Shown one piece after another: positions 18,575-28,636 of a stretch of 64,000 nt of DNA (position 1 is the stretch's first letter; each line of letters starts with the position of its first letter). Position numbers and translations under genes: made by a program. The DNA comes from Sinomicrobium oceani. GTDB lineage: Bacteria; Bacteroidota; Bacteroidia; Flavobacteriales; Flavobacteriaceae. The stretch is taken from NCBI RefSeq assembly GCF_900119185.1, contig NZ_FPJE01000002.1, positions 62,001 through 126,000 of the forward strand, read 5' to 3'. Under the pieces are notes generated by a model. It saw only the letters and a list, made by a program, of their open reading frames with translations, made no database searches and was not told the DNA's origin.

Positions 18575-20773
18575 TTAAAATCGGATTCCCGCAGCCAGTT
18601 GCAGATTAAAAGGTTCGCCGTCTATATAAAAATATTCGGGGTTCCCTGTCATATAGTTATTAAAGATATCTCCCGAAGCCATATAGCGTTTCCCGGTAAT
18701 ATTATCTGCCAACAGGCGAACAAAATACCTGCCTGTGGCATAATTGATGCCCGCATCGACTTTCGTGAAATCCGGAATATACCGGTGCGTGGTAGACGTG
18801 CTTCGCTTTACCTGTGTCACCTGTCCCAGACTGAAGCCTATTCTTGCCTTGTGTTTCAATGGTATGGTATATTGCAGCCAGGTATTGAAAATCTGTTGTG
18901 GTGCCTGAGGTAATTCTTTCCCGATCTGCTCCGGGTCCTGATCTTCGGTAATCCGTGCATGTACATAGGTATAATTGGCAGACACCGAGAGCCTGTCGGT
19001 GATACTCCCAAGCACATCTACCTCGACACCGCTGCTGGTTACCTCTCCGATCTCCTTTACAAATCCCGGCAATTCGAGATTAGAAACCAGAACATTGGTT
19101 TTTACCGTATAAAATCCATTCAGAGAAGTACTCAATCTCGAACCAAACCAGTTTTTCTTTATCCCCAGTTCCAGGTCGTTCCCTTTTTGAGGATCTACCG
19201 CCCTGGATGCCGTTACTTCGTTGGTCTCCGGGTTCGTCTGTATGGCTACCATGCCACTTTGCGGAACAAAAGACTGGTCGTACAGGAAAAATACGGATGT
19301 CGAAGGGTCCGCACTAAAGGTGAGTCCGGCTCTTGGGGTCAATGCTTTCTGGTCGAACTCGGTCCACTCCCCGGGGCCCGCTGCCGTAACATTTCTCCTT
19401 TTATTGGTATACCAGGTATACCTGGCGCCCAGCGACAACAACCAACGTTTATGCAGGCGGATATTATCATACGCATAAACCGATCGCAGATAGGTATTGT
19501 TCTCTATTCGTATAAGCCGTGACGTTTCCCGCACCGAGTCTTTATTCACACGGTTCCGATAGGTATATTTACTGTATGGAAAATCGTAAACTCCCCGGTG
19601 CAGGGCAAGGGAATCTTTACTATTTGTAAAATCCGTACCCAGCACGATCTCATGGGCTACATGTCCCGTACGGAAGCTTCCGTTTGCAAACAACTGGCTG
19701 TTCCAGGTGGTTCCGCTTCCCATGGTAAGGCTCGACTTTCTCTCCGTATTACCGGCTTCGTCAAAGCTCACAATACTCCCGTTTGTTGTCATGTACCAGG
19801 TTTCGTAAGGTGCGGCCAGGTACGAACTCTGTGAAGTGATATCCCAGTGGTCGTCAAATTTGTGATGAAAGACAAGACGCACCGTTTCATTCTTTGCATA
19901 ACTGTCCGGCAAGCCGGGGGCAGCGCTGTAATTCCTGGATACGGGGCCTTTGAGTTTTTCGGATTCGCTCCGGACTTTAGCCAGGTATGCTCCGTTCTTT
20001 ATATTTCCCCTGATAAAGTTGTATTCGGCAAGAACAAAGGTACGAGGACTAAAATTGTACTGCAGCACAGGGGCTATGATCACTTTATCGGTACGCATAA
20101 AATCCAGGTAAGAATCCTTGTGCTGGTAGGCTGCATTAAAACGATAGGAAAATCCCGTATCCTTTACGGCGCTACCGATATCGATGGCAGCCCGGTAAAA
20201 GTTAAAGCTTCCACCCATGACAGTAGCACTACGGATCTTTTTATCCGGGGTTTTGGTTACGATATTCACCGATCCCCCCGGCTCCCCGGTCGCGTTCAGG
20301 AAACCGGCAGGCCCCTTAACGATTTCCACGCTTTCCATGACAGCTTCATCGTCTATAGAGGCCCCGTAACTGAAACGCCTGGACATTCCGTTTAGTGTTG
20401 TATAACCGGTAAATCCCCTGATCTGCAGTGCCGAAGACTGGTCAAAAGGCGTACTGTTATAGCTGAAATACACCCCGCTGCTATTTCGCGCTGCGTCTTT
20501 CAGTTCCAATGCCCCCTGTTGTTGCAGGAGTTCCGACGAAATACGGACTATATTCTGAGGGATCAGGATAAGGGGCTGCCGGAGCTTAAGCCCGGGCGAA
20601 ACCGAATCCCGTTTTGTACGCAGGATTTTCGTCCCCACCACATCAACCTCGTCGAGATAGTTTATTTCGGTTTGCGTAGTATCCGTTACCCGCCGGCCGG
20701 TTTCCTCCTGCGCGACAGCCATACGCGGAAGGAGGAACAGGAACAACACTAAGCTACAGTATATCTTTTTCAT
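18575..20773 (-). CDS. TonB-dependent siderophore-type receptor
   Basis: 732 residues. Signal peptide (YCSLVLFLFLLPRMAVAQ), a plug with QIRGFTGYTTLNGM, VESVEIVKGPAGFLNATGEP-type motif and GGSVNIVTKTPDKK, as in the FhuA/FpvA-like siderophore group. A 22-strand-type barrel ends in FNLQLAAGIRF. There is no STN or regulatory-like extension. It sits between an ABC permease and an ABC ATPase gene, which is unusual: the outer-membrane receptor is embedded in an operon for an inner-membrane transporter. This suggests that the same molecule, or its metal complex, is handled at both membranes. Confidence 0.92.
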   Translation of the reverse strand: MKKIYCSLVLFLFLLPRMAVAQEETGRRVTDTTQTEINYLDEVDVVGTKILRTKRDSVSPGLKLRQPLILIPQNIVRISSELLQQQGALELKDAARNSSGVYFSYNSTPFDQSSALQIRGFTGYTTLNGMSRRFSYGASIDDEAVMESVEIVKGPAGFLNATGEPGGSVNIVTKTPDKKIRSATVMGGSFNFYRAAIDIGSAVKDTGFSYRFNAAYQHKDSYLDFMRTDKVIIAPVLQYNFSPRTFVLAEYNFIRGNIKNGAYLAKVRSESEKLKGPVSRNYSAAPGLPDSYAKNETVRLVFHHKFDDHWDITSQSSYLAAPYETWYMTTNGSIVSFDEAGNTERKSSLTMGSGTTWNSQLFANGSFRTGHVAHEIVLGTDFTNSKDSLALHRGVYDFPYSKYTYRNRVNKDSVRETSRLIRIENNTYLRSVYAYDNIRLHKRWLLSLGARYTWYTNKRRNVTAAGPGEWTEFDQKALTPRAGLTFSADPSTSVFFLYDQSFVPQSGMVAIQTNPETNEVTASRAVDPQKGNDLELGIKKNWFGSRLSTSLNGFYTVKTNVLVSNLELPGFVKEIGEVTSSGVEVDVLGSITDRLSVSANYTYVHARITEDQDPEQIGKELPQAPQQIFNTWLQYTIPLKHKARIGFSLGQVTQVKRSTSTTHRYIPDFTKVDAGINYATGRYFVRLLADNITGKRYMASGDIFNNYMTGNPEYFYIDGEPFNLQLAAGIRF

Positions 20774-20802
20774 GTTTTAAGGTATTAATGCACAATCTGG
20801 CT

Positions 20803-22221
20803 TTATAAAGTTTTACGTTTTGACAGAAAGAAAAGTATCAGGGTCCAAAGGAACACAGGCCATACCGACCGGAATACCCTGTTTGCCCTGCCGGGTATCT
20901 CATGGAATGTAAACAGGGGCAACTCTGCAATATCCGCCGGTTTCAACTTCCGGTTGTGAAGCATAAAACGGTTCATGTGCGAAACCCATTCGTCCCGGTA
21001 ATCCGAAACCTGCTCCCGATACGCAGCAAAATCATCCGGACCGGTCCTGGCTACCGTATTCAGCGAGGTTTGCATCTGTAGTACAGGACTAACCCAACCC
21101 AGTCTGTCAAGCATATCATAATGCCTATCAGCTCGGTGGTTGTAATCCTCCGCATGCTTTCGGATCCTGCGATCCAACAGGTCGTAGTACGCTACAAACC
21201 GCCTGTTTCCGTACTGTGCCGTATCCGAAGGGCTCCGTAATGACACATATTGCGGATTGTTCTCGTAATAGATATCCAGCAATTCTCCCACAGGAATCTC
21301 CCAGGTTTGTTCTACTTCTTCCCTTTGATCGGATATCAACGCTGTATGCGACGGCACCGGATATATCACTTCAACAGTCTCATAGGCTATAGCAGGGAAT
21401 AAAAAAGTTAAGGAAAACCAGATTCCCACCAGACGGATCAGAGTAACATGAGATGACTTACCACCCAGGATTACCAGCCACACCAGCATACCCCAGAACA
21501 CCAGGTAGAGTGTAATCCCTCCCAGCCAGTACAACCCGTCGGCAAAGGACATCCCGGCTATACGGTGTATCCCGAAGCCTGCAATACTCAACGCCCAGGC
21601 TATTATACAGACACAACCAACACGGAACAGGAGTTTAAAAGCCAGAACGGGTTTCAGCGCAGCGCCCTGTACTGCAAGCAGTTTTTCGGTCTGCTGCTCC
21701 GCTTCACCGGAATATACATCGTACCCCCATACAACAAGCAGTAGCGGGAACAGGTAGATGAAGACAAACGAGAAATCAAGGTTCCCTGCGGCAAGCTGCT
21801 CCGGATTAATAATTTCTGTACGGGACGAGGTCAGATCGTTCCGCTTACTGGTTATAATATCAAAATAAGGAAGGAGATCTCTTTGCCCTATGGCCAGTGC
21901 CGATAGCCTCGAAGGCGGAAATACGGTATATGGCGGATTACGGTACTCGACAACCTGAGGAATACCGGCCTGTACAGCCATTAACTTTCCTTCCTTTGTT
22001 GTGGTATCGGCCTGAAAACGATTCAACAGTGCCGACCGGTGTTCCAGAAAATGCTGTTCAATGCTGTCTATACCCTGTAACTGTCTCTTGGTAAATGCAC
22101 TGCCATTATACAGACTGTAGCTGCCCATAAGTACAAAACATACCATGGCAATAACGGGGACCAGCCTTCGGGTAAGCTGCTGCCATTCGAAACGAAAAAT
22201 AATAAGGGAGAGTCGTCTCAT
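20803..22221 (-). CDS. ABC-2-type transporter permease, DUF3526-like
   Basis: From the ATG at 22221 (MRRLSLIIFRFEWQQ) the protein has about 472 residues. There is a first transmembrane helix near 20-38, a large extracytoplasmic domain of about 120 residues, then four to five helices (FVFIYLFPLLLVVWGYDVYS, FKLLFRVGCVCIIAWALSIA and others), a second soluble stretch and a last helix before the basic tail FFLSKRKTL. This layout fits the DUF3526 ABC-2 permease group. Its ATG overlaps the stop of the upstream permease (ATGA), so the two are coupled and probably form a heterodimer. The 19 additional residues of the longest frame lie within the upstream gene and are not credible. Confidence 0.82.
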   Translation of the reverse strand: MRRLSLIIFRFEWQQLTRRLVPVIAMVCFVLMGSYSLYNGSAFTKRQLQGIDSIEQHFLEHRSALLNRFQADTTTKEGKLMAVQAGIPQVVEYRNPPYTVFPPSRLSALAIGQRDLLPYFDIITSKRNDLTSSRTEIINPEQLAAGNLDFSFVFIYLFPLLLVVWGYDVYSGEAEQQTEKLLAVQGAALKPVLAFKLLFRVGCVCIIAWALSIAGFGIHRIAGMSFADGLYWLGGITLYLVFWGMLVWLVILGGKSSHVTLIRLVGIWFSLTFLFPAIAYETVEVIYPVPSHTALISDQREEVEQTWEIPVGELLDIYYENNPQYVSLRSPSDTAQYGNRRFVAYYDLLDRRIRKHAEDYNHRADRHYDMLDRLGWVSPVLQMQTSLNTVARTGPDDFAAYREQVSDYRDEWVSHMNRFMLHNRKLKPADIAELPLFTFHEIPGRANRVFRSVWPVFLWTLILFFLSKRKTL

Positions 22222-23630
22222 AACACAGGTGATTTTCGGGTCGCTACAAACAGAAAAGCTATACCACAAACTATCCATACCAGCATACTGCCAAAGGCGG
22301 TTATCTCGCGGCCTAATATCTCATCCAATGACGGGTCGCGATATTCGAAATCCCGGATCTCTGCATAAAAACCTGTTTTCGGAACCGTTTGTCCGGGATG
22401 CAACGCCTGCTCCTCATTGAGCGTCCGGATGAAATAGTTACGATAAGCTCTGGCCTGGGTAAAAAAAGCCTGGTGATGAAAGAAATCCGTACCGGACAAA
22501 GCGGCTGTAAGCCGCTTCAGCCCTATAAAAGGATCAGCCCAGGAAGCCTTCCGTATAAAATCCTGCTGCGCTGCAAAAGCTTCGGAGATCTCTTTGTAAT
22601 AATAGGTAAATACCCTGCTCTTATAATCTTCATGATACTGCATCACCAAGGCATCGGTATCCACCGGAATTTCCGATAATCGAGTGGCATGATAGCGCGA
22701 TAACAATTCGTTTTCATACTGCTTTGCCCGTTCGTAATAAGGCCCGTCGTCTCCCAGTCCCTCCCGGTATCCCTGTATTATATGGTCATCAAAAGCAGCC
22801 CTGGACATAGGGGGGTGTCTATGGGTTGCCGTATTGGTCATAACCCTGGGAAGCAATATGCAAGACAACAGCCAGAAAGCCAGGACAGCGAAAGCAGATA
22901 TTCCGGAACCGGCACTCCGTACCGAGATAATAACCCCGAGCAATACACATAGAAAATAGTACAGCTGGTACCCGATAAAGATAAAAAGCAGGTGAAACAC
23001 ATACGCTTTCCCCTCCGGGGCATACAACACTATCACCAGCATCACCGAAAACACGGGTAAGGAAAGAAAAAATGCATACAAATAATGTACCCCGGTCTTA
23101 CTCCATACCAGCTTCCGGAAAGTCACCCCTTGTGCCAGAAGCATACGGAGCGTCCCGGAAGCCTTTTCGGTGGTGACGGATAAAGACGCCAGAAAAAGGA
23201 TCAGTAAGGGTACCAAAAGTTGTAAGAGAAGCGCAAACGAAAACTGTCCGAGCCTCAATACCGTCCCCCTGGTCCCGGCACTGCTATGATCCACTTCGGT
23301 CTGTTTATGTGCCTCGATCCGGTACGTTGTTCCGGAATAATCGTTAAGGCCCGGATGAAAAACCCCAAGCACATGTAAGGGCTTGAATATCCAGGTACCG
23401 TAATGAGCCGCATCGTGTGCTCCTTTATGCTGGCCCTCCCATTGATCGCGGAACATACGGGCAGCATGTTCGCGCTCCTGCTGGGCTTCCCTGTAACCGA
23501 TCAGTGTAAGCACCCCGGAAACGATAAACAATCCCCAGGTTATACCGAAGAGCAAAAACAACGTACCGCCCCGGAGGCTCAATGCGTAATCTTTACGTAT
23601 CAGTGTAAGTAAAGTCCGGTTTTTTATCAT
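22218..23630 (-). CDS. ABC-2-type transporter permease, DUF3526-like
   Basis: 470 residues, the first gene of the - strand operon. N-terminal helix (GGTLFLLFGITWGLFIVSGV), large soluble domain with charged and aromatic residues, then helices around LLQLLVPLLILFLASLSVTT, FFLSLPVFSVMLVIVLYAP and FAVLAFWLLSCILLPRV, a second soluble region and a C-terminal helix (SMLVWIVCGIAFLFVATRK). It is homologous in design to the next gene. It diverges from the lanthipeptide exporter gene across 93 bp that hold three palindromic operator-like sites, which points to shared control. Confidence 0.82.
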   Translation of the reverse strand: MIKNRTLLTLIRKDYALSLRGGTLFLLFGITWGLFIVSGVLTLIGYREAQQEREHAARMFRDQWEGQHKGAHDAAHYGTWIFKPLHVLGVFHPGLNDYSGTTYRIEAHKQTEVDHSSAGTRGTVLRLGQFSFALLLQLLVPLLILFLASLSVTTEKASGTLRMLLAQGVTFRKLVWSKTGVHYLYAFFLSLPVFSVMLVIVLYAPEGKAYVFHLLFIFIGYQLYYFLCVLLGVIISVRSAGSGISAFAVLAFWLLSCILLPRVMTNTATHRHPPMSRAAFDDHIIQGYREGLGDDGPYYERAKQYENELLSRYHATRLSEIPVDTDALVMQYHEDYKSRVFTYYYKEISEAFAAQQDFIRKASWADPFIGLKRLTAALSGTDFFHHQAFFTQARAYRNYFIRTLNEEQALHPGQTVPKTGFYAEIRDFEYRDPSLDEILGREITAFGSMLVWIVCGIAFLFVATRKSPVL

Positions 23631-23645
23631 TGGGAAAAAATATAT

Positions 23646-23711
23646 GCAACAAAGTTGCGTTATTTTTTTAATATTTGCAACTTTGTTGTAATTACTACAT
23701 AGTTGTAATTA
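23646..23711. promoter_or_regulatory. Cluster of three GCAAC-N3-GTTGC-type operators in a divergent promoter region
   Basis: Site 1: GCAACAAAGTTGC at 23646-23658. Site 2: GCAACTTTGTTGT at 23677-23689. Site 3: a longer related palindrome centred at 23700 (TACTACATAGTTGTA core, 23689-23711 with flanks). They lie between the ABC permease operon (-) and the lanthipeptide operon (+). Site 1 is directly next to TATATTTT, a likely -7 element of the - strand operon; site 2 begins at TTTG, a likely -33 element for the + strand. A repressor binding here could switch both operons. No obvious regulator gene is in the locus. Confidence 0.65.
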
Positions 23712-23723
23712 TAAAACCCAATC

Positions 23724-25937
23724 ATGAGCCCTGAATTTTTACTACGCAAAAAATTTCCCTTTTACGCCCAGCCCGATGCCATGGACTGCGGCCCGGTATG
23801 CCTGAAAATGATAGCGGCCTATTACGGCAAGTCCTGGCCACTCTCTTTTTTCCGGAACCTATGCAATATCGGCAGGCAGGGCACCACACTCTCCGACCTT
23901 ACCGAAGCGGCAAAACAACTCGGCTTCCGTACGCTTGCGGCAGAAATGCCCTATGACAAACTGATATCACATGCTCCCCTGCCCTGCATATTGCATTGGG
24001 AACGCGAGCACTATGTCGTTCTGTACAGGATAAATACACGTTATGCCTATATATCCGATCCGGCCAATGGAAGGGTAAAAATTCCGCTACCGGACTTTAT
24101 CCGATCATGGCAGACCGATGAGCATACCGGTACGGGCAGGGCTCTTCTCCTGCAACCTGCTCCTGCTTTCGGTGGCATGAACGACAAACCCGAGACAGAG
24201 GCTTCTCTATGGTCCTTGTGGCCCTACCTCAAAGCACACCGGAAAATTTTTCTGCCCATTGTGGTCAGTATGCTCTTTGCCAGTGCCTTTTCCCTGGTTA
24301 TACCCTTCCTTACACAGCTTATCGTAGATCGGGGTATCAAGAACGAAAACACCGGCCTGCTATGGCTCATCTGTCTCGGGCAACTGGCCTTGTTCAGCGG
24401 ACGTACGGTTATGGATTTTATACGGGCAAGGCTTTTGTTCCGTATCGGGGCCAGGACGAGTATTGTCATGCTCAAGGCCTTCCTGGCCAAACTGATGACC
24501 CTGCCCTTCTCTTTTTTCGACAATCGCCAGGCCAGCGACAATATGCAGCGTGTCAATGATAATCAGCGTATCGAGGATTTCCTCACCAATTCGCTAATAG
24601 GCTTTATGCTCTCCGGGCTCACCCTCCTGGTTCTCGGGAGCGTACTGCTATATTACGACTGGCGGATATTCCTCATTTTTATTACCGGGGCTGTATTGAG
24701 TACGGCCTGGTCGCAATCCTTCCGGCACCGCAGAAAGATCATAGATCAGAAAAAATTTAAGGTACTCTCGGCAAACCAGCAATTATTACTGGAGATTTTC
24801 TATGCCATGCAGGAGATCAAACTCACGGGAAGCGAATCGGAAAAGCAACAGCACTGGGAACAACTACAGGACCGTTCGTACGGGCTTAAACTCGAAGCGC
24901 TGCAACTCGACCAGCTCATGCAGGGTGTCGGACTTTTTATCAATGAGATCAAGAATGTCTTTATCACCTATGCAGCCGCTATGCTGGTTATCCAAGACCA
25001 GATTACGCTGGGGGGCATGTTGTCCGTTACCTATATTTCCGGACAGCTCAATACCCCCGTAACCCAGCTTATAGAATTTGCCAGGGTCTCCCAAAACACC
25101 AGGTTCAGTCTGCGGCGTATGGAAGAAGTCCACAACGAAACGGGAGAAGATGCCGACATATCCGAAGCTCCGCTTCCTGTTGTCCCGCAGGATATCGATG
25201 TGCGTAAACTCTGCTTCCGTTACGGGCAGGAGGCAGCCCCACTGGTGTTGCGTGACCTCGACCTCCACATTCCGGCAGGAAAAGTTACGGCCATAGTAGG
25301 AATGAGCGGAAGCGGTAAAACAACCCTGGTTAAACTCCTGCTTAAATTTTACCAGGCACAGCAAGGTTCGGTCACCGTAGGCGGAAAGGAAATGACAACT
25401 ATTCACGCCCGTTCGTGGCGGGCCCTCTGCGGGGTAGTGATGCAGGATGGCTATGTCTTTACAGATACTATAGCCAACAACATATATGCCGGGGCAGAAT
25501 GCAAAGACCCGGAACGGATGCAGGAGGCCGCCCGGCTGGTAAATATGCACGACTTTTTCCGGTTTATGCCCTTCGGATATGAGACCATCGTAGGAAAAGA
25601 AGGCTACGGGCTGAGCCAGGGGCAGAAACAACGGCTCCTTATTGCCAGGATGATATACCGGGATCCTTCCTACATTTTCATGGATGAAGCTACCAACTCC
25701 CTTGATGCTCATAATGAGCTATCTATAGTAAATAACCTGAACCGTTTCTTCAGGGGAAAAACGGTTGTTATCGTCGCTCACAGGTTGAGTACGGTAAAAA
25801 ATGCCGACCAGATCGTGGTACTTCACCAGGGACAGCTGGTCGAAAAAGGAACACATACGCAATTGCTGGCTGCCAGGGGGAGCTATTACAACCTGGTTAA
25901 AAATCAACTGGAACTGGAAAAGATAAATCAAGTATAA
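23724..25937 (+). CDS. lanT: Peptidase-containing ABC transporter (C39 leader peptidase, exporter)
   Basis: 737 residues. It cleaves the leader of a double-glycine peptide and exports the product. The C39 peptidase domain (1-140) has the catalytic Cys22 in QPDAMDCGPVCLKM, His near 96 in EREHYVVLY and Asp in YISDPANG. Six membrane helices follow (about 160-450), then the nucleotide-binding domain with Walker A VGMSGSGKTT (about 527-536), signature LSQGQKQR, Walker B YIFMDEATNSLD and AHRLST. It is first in the lanthipeptide operon, 17 bp before the dehydratase gene. The leader of the nearby precursor ends in Ala-Gly-Gly, matching this peptidase. No separate HlyD-like adaptor gene is nearby. Confidence 0.93.
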   Translation: MSPEFLLRKKFPFYAQPDAMDCGPVCLKMIAAYYGKSWPLSFFRNLCNIGRQGTTLSDLTEAAKQLGFRTLAAEMPYDKLISHAPLPCILHWEREHYVVLYRINTRYAYISDPANGRVKIPLPDFIRSWQTDEHTGTGRALLLQPAPAFGGMNDKPETEASLWSLWPYLKAHRKIFLPIVVSMLFASAFSLVIPFLTQLIVDRGIKNENTGLLWLICLGQLALFSGRTVMDFIRARLLFRIGARTSIVMLKAFLAKLMTLPFSFFDNRQASDNMQRVNDNQRIEDFLTNSLIGFMLSGLTLLVLGSVLLYYDWRIFLIFITGAVLSTAWSQSFRHRRKIIDQKKFKVLSANQQLLLEIFYAMQEIKLTGSESEKQQHWEQLQDRSYGLKLEALQLDQLMQGVGLFINEIKNVFITYAAAMLVIQDQITLGGMLSVTYISGQLNTPVTQLIEFARVSQNTRFSLRRMEEVHNETGEDADISEAPLPVVPQDIDVRKLCFRYGQEAAPLVLRDLDLHIPAGKVTAIVGMSGSGKTTLVKLLLKFYQAQQGSVTVGGKEMTTIHARSWRALCGVVMQDGYVFTDTIANNIYAGAECKDPERMQEAARLVNMHDFFRFMPFGYETIVGKEGYGLSQGQKQRLLIARMIYRDPSYIFMDEATNSLDAHNELSIVNNLNRFFRGKTVVIVAHRLSTVKNADQIVVLHQGQLVEKGTHTQLLAARGSYYNLVKNQLELEKINQV

Positions 25938-25954
25938 CCTATAACTACCTACTT

Positions 25955-28633
25955 ATGCCCATACATATATTCCCATATGCTCTTGTCCGTTATGCCGGCG
26001 CGGATTTCCGTGACTTTGACAGTTTCAAACTCTCCGAAACCCCCGACCTGCTGAAAGAATACCTGCAATGGCACACTGTGCTGGAACAACAGAAAAACTC
26101 GGTATGTGAATCCCTGTACCGGTATATTCCGCAAGCTGAGGAAGCCCATCGCCAACACCTGATCGACCTGAAACGACAGTTATTTAACAACCGCCCTGTT
26201 CCGGAAGAAAAGCTATCATATATATATGGGGTGATCCCCACCCCGCTGCAATCCGTACTCCGGACATATTTCCGGGAGCAGGAAGCCTTCTCCCTTTTCC
26301 GTACAGAAGGTATACACGCCTTCGGCAGGAAACTGGAAAACGACCGGAGAGATCTTCAGCACCTTTCCCGGGGTACCGTATTACAGCACGGACTGTTATT
26401 ATCCAGCCCCATACTTCGGCAACAGTTAGCGGGCTATACCAGAAGATCTCCTTCCGCCTTCCGCCAGAAAGACCTTCGCATAGAGTTCAGCGTACTGCGA
26501 TATCTTACCCGTAGTGCCTTTAAAACCTCCCCTTTCAGTACGTTTACCTATACCGGAGTTGCAGAATTATCGGATACCGTGGAGATCGGGAACCCCGGGG
26601 CAAGCCCGCAGGAAAGGGATATCCGGAACACGGGCAGCCGGCTTCGCCTGAACAATTATCTCTTTGTCTATCTCAATACTTTGTGGCTGCACCATGCGGA
26701 ACTCAACGAACTGTTGCATATAAAACTTAACCAGACCGTACGAATCCGGGACGACAAGATCCGGTTCCTGGTTAATTTCAACAACATCGAAGCTTTCCAG
26801 CAGATCCCCGCTTCGGGCCTGCCCCTGTATATCATTCGGTACCTGCAGCAAACCGGAAATACACTGACCTTGGGAGCCTTAACAGATCATATCGGGAATA
26901 CACTGGGAGATACCACCCGGGCAGCAGTCAAAACATATCTATTCCGGCTTATCAAAGCCGGGCTCTTACAGGCCGGAACATCGATCTCGGGGATCGATCC
27001 GGACTGGCATACAAGGATCATCCGCTTTCTGAAAGATACCGGAAACCGGTCGGCATCGGTGATGGCATTGAGACAACTTTTTACAAACCTCGAACAGTGC
27101 TGTACAATGTATCCCGATGCGGATTCGGACCAGCGGCAGGACCTTCTTAAAACTGCCGAAGAACAGATCAACACCACATTGGGCGAACTCGAAACATCCG
27201 GGGGACTCACATCTTCCGAAGATCGCCGAGACACGGAAGATACACACCGGTTTGAGAAAAGCGACTTCAGCACCTTCCGGTTTTCCCAGAAACAACTTTT
27301 CTATGAAGATTGTTATACCACCGGGAAAGAGGTGCTCCCGGAAAAAGTGACAGCACCTGTTATCGAAAAAACCGATGAACTTCTCAATTTCCTGCTTCCC
27401 ATGGATCTCATGCAGAAAGAACGGACTAAAATGCTCGATTTTTTCCGGACACGTTATCCCCTCGGACAACAGGTTAATATCATGGATTTTTACGAAGCTT
27501 ATTACCTTGAGGTACGTAAACCCGAAAAAGAACAGGCTGCCCGCGGTATAAAGCCTGCGGATGAAGAAACACCGTGGGACAAAGAACTGCTTCGAAGAAT
27601 GGTGAAACACACCCGAAACAGGCCGGAAGAACTGGAGCTCAACCGGGATTTTTTTGCCGGATTGCCCATCTCAGGAGATCTTGTTCCGGGGAAAAGATAC
27701 TCCCGGGGCATGTTTGTACAGTTCTACACTGCAAAGACGGGTGCGTTGCATGGCGTTGTCAATACCATACTTCCCGGAATGGGCAAAGTCAGCGGAAGGT
27801 TTTTAGGGCTCTTCAACCGGGAAATCACCGATCGTTTTGTCGCATACAATACCAGACTTTCACCTGTTGTCCAGCAGGCCGAACTCAACGATGCTTCGGG
27901 CTTTAATGCCAATATACATCCCCGGCTCCTGCATTACGAAGTTTCGCTTCCCGGTGGAAACAGCAGTTATCCCGAAGACAGCCGGATACCGCTTACCGAG
28001 CTTTATGTGGGGTACAACCCCGATACGGGAAAACTGGAATTGCTCCGGAATAGTAAGCCCCTGTACACCTACGATCTTTGCCTGGAATCTTTTTACAACC
28101 GGTCTAACCTGTACCAAATGCTGGCCCACTTCAACCCGGAAGCCAGACTTTCTCTCAAATCGTTGATACGGCTTGTAGACCTGCAATACGACCGGCCGGG
28201 AAAAATGCCGGAATGCCTGGTCCTTCCGCGGATCACATATGCCGGGAACGTCATTGTCCGGCGAAAGACATGGCAGGTACAAACGGCCGCCGTTCCGCAA
28301 CAACATGACGAAACGGATTTTGACTATTACCTCCGGCTGAATGCCTGGAGGCAGCAATGCGGCATCCCCGAAACGGTTTTCCTGTTCCTGCGCAAAAGGA
28401 GTATAGTTGTCTCTCCTGCTCCTCATCAGGAAACGGTAAAGCATTCGCCAGACGATTATAAACCGCAATATATCTCGTTTACCAGCCCGTTACTTGTTGA
28501 AATGTTAAAGAAACTGCTGTCGAGGGCGGGAGCATATATCAGCATGGAAGAAGTCCTCCCGGCCATTCCTCGCGAACAAAAGCATCCCGAAACAGCCGTA
28601 AAAGAATATCTTATACAATGGTATAATTATTAA
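25955..28633 (+). CDS. lanB: Class I lanthipeptide dehydratase, glutamylation (LanB N-terminal) protein
   Basis: 892 residues. By homology to LanB, this part transfers glutamate from Glu-tRNA to Ser/Thr of the precursor, the first half of dehydration. Family signs are RSAFKTSPFSTFTYTGVAEL at about 187-206 and NANIHPRLLHYEV later in the protein, with a helical C-terminal region. Full-length LanB has a further elimination domain of about 300 residues; here that domain is a separate gene 3 bp downstream. Such a split dehydratase is known from pinensin-type loci of Bacteroidota. Catalytic Arg and Glu residues were not assigned by alignment. Confidence 0.88.
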   Translation: MPIHIFPYALVRYAGADFRDFDSFKLSETPDLLKEYLQWHTVLEQQKNSVCESLYRYIPQAEEAHRQHLIDLKRQLFNNRPVPEEKLSYIYGVIPTPLQSVLRTYFREQEAFSLFRTEGIHAFGRKLENDRRDLQHLSRGTVLQHGLLLSSPILRQQLAGYTRRSPSAFRQKDLRIEFSVLRYLTRSAFKTSPFSTFTYTGVAELSDTVEIGNPGASPQERDIRNTGSRLRLNNYLFVYLNTLWLHHAELNELLHIKLNQTVRIRDDKIRFLVNFNNIEAFQQIPASGLPLYIIRYLQQTGNTLTLGALTDHIGNTLGDTTRAAVKTYLFRLIKAGLLQAGTSISGIDPDWHTRIIRFLKDTGNRSASVMALRQLFTNLEQCCTMYPDADSDQRQDLLKTAEEQINTTLGELETSGGLTSSEDRRDTEDTHRFEKSDFSTFRFSQKQLFYEDCYTTGKEVLPEKVTAPVIEKTDELLNFLLPMDLMQKERTKMLDFFRTRYPLGQQVNIMDFYEAYYLEVRKPEKEQAARGIKPADEETPWDKELLRRMVKHTRNRPEELELNRDFFAGLPISGDLVPGKRYSRGMFVQFYTAKTGALHGVVNTILPGMGKVSGRFLGLFNREITDRFVAYNTRLSPVVQQAELNDASGFNANIHPRLLHYEVSLPGGNSSYPEDSRIPLTELYVGYNPDTGKLELLRNSKPLYTYDLCLESFYNRSNLYQMLAHFNPEARLSLKSLIRLVDLQYDRPGKMPECLVLPRITYAGNVIVRRKTWQVQTAAVPQQHDETDFDYYLRLNAWRQQCGIPETVFLFLRKRSIVVSPAPHQETVKHSPDDYKPQYISFTSPLLVEMLKKLLSRAGAYISMEEVLPAIPREQKHPETAVKEYLIQWYNY

Positions 28634-28636
28634 GTT

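Noticed and set aside
24864-25712. 282-codon - strand frame inside the C39 exporter gene
   Set aside because: Antisense to the clear ABC transporter; no recognisable domain.
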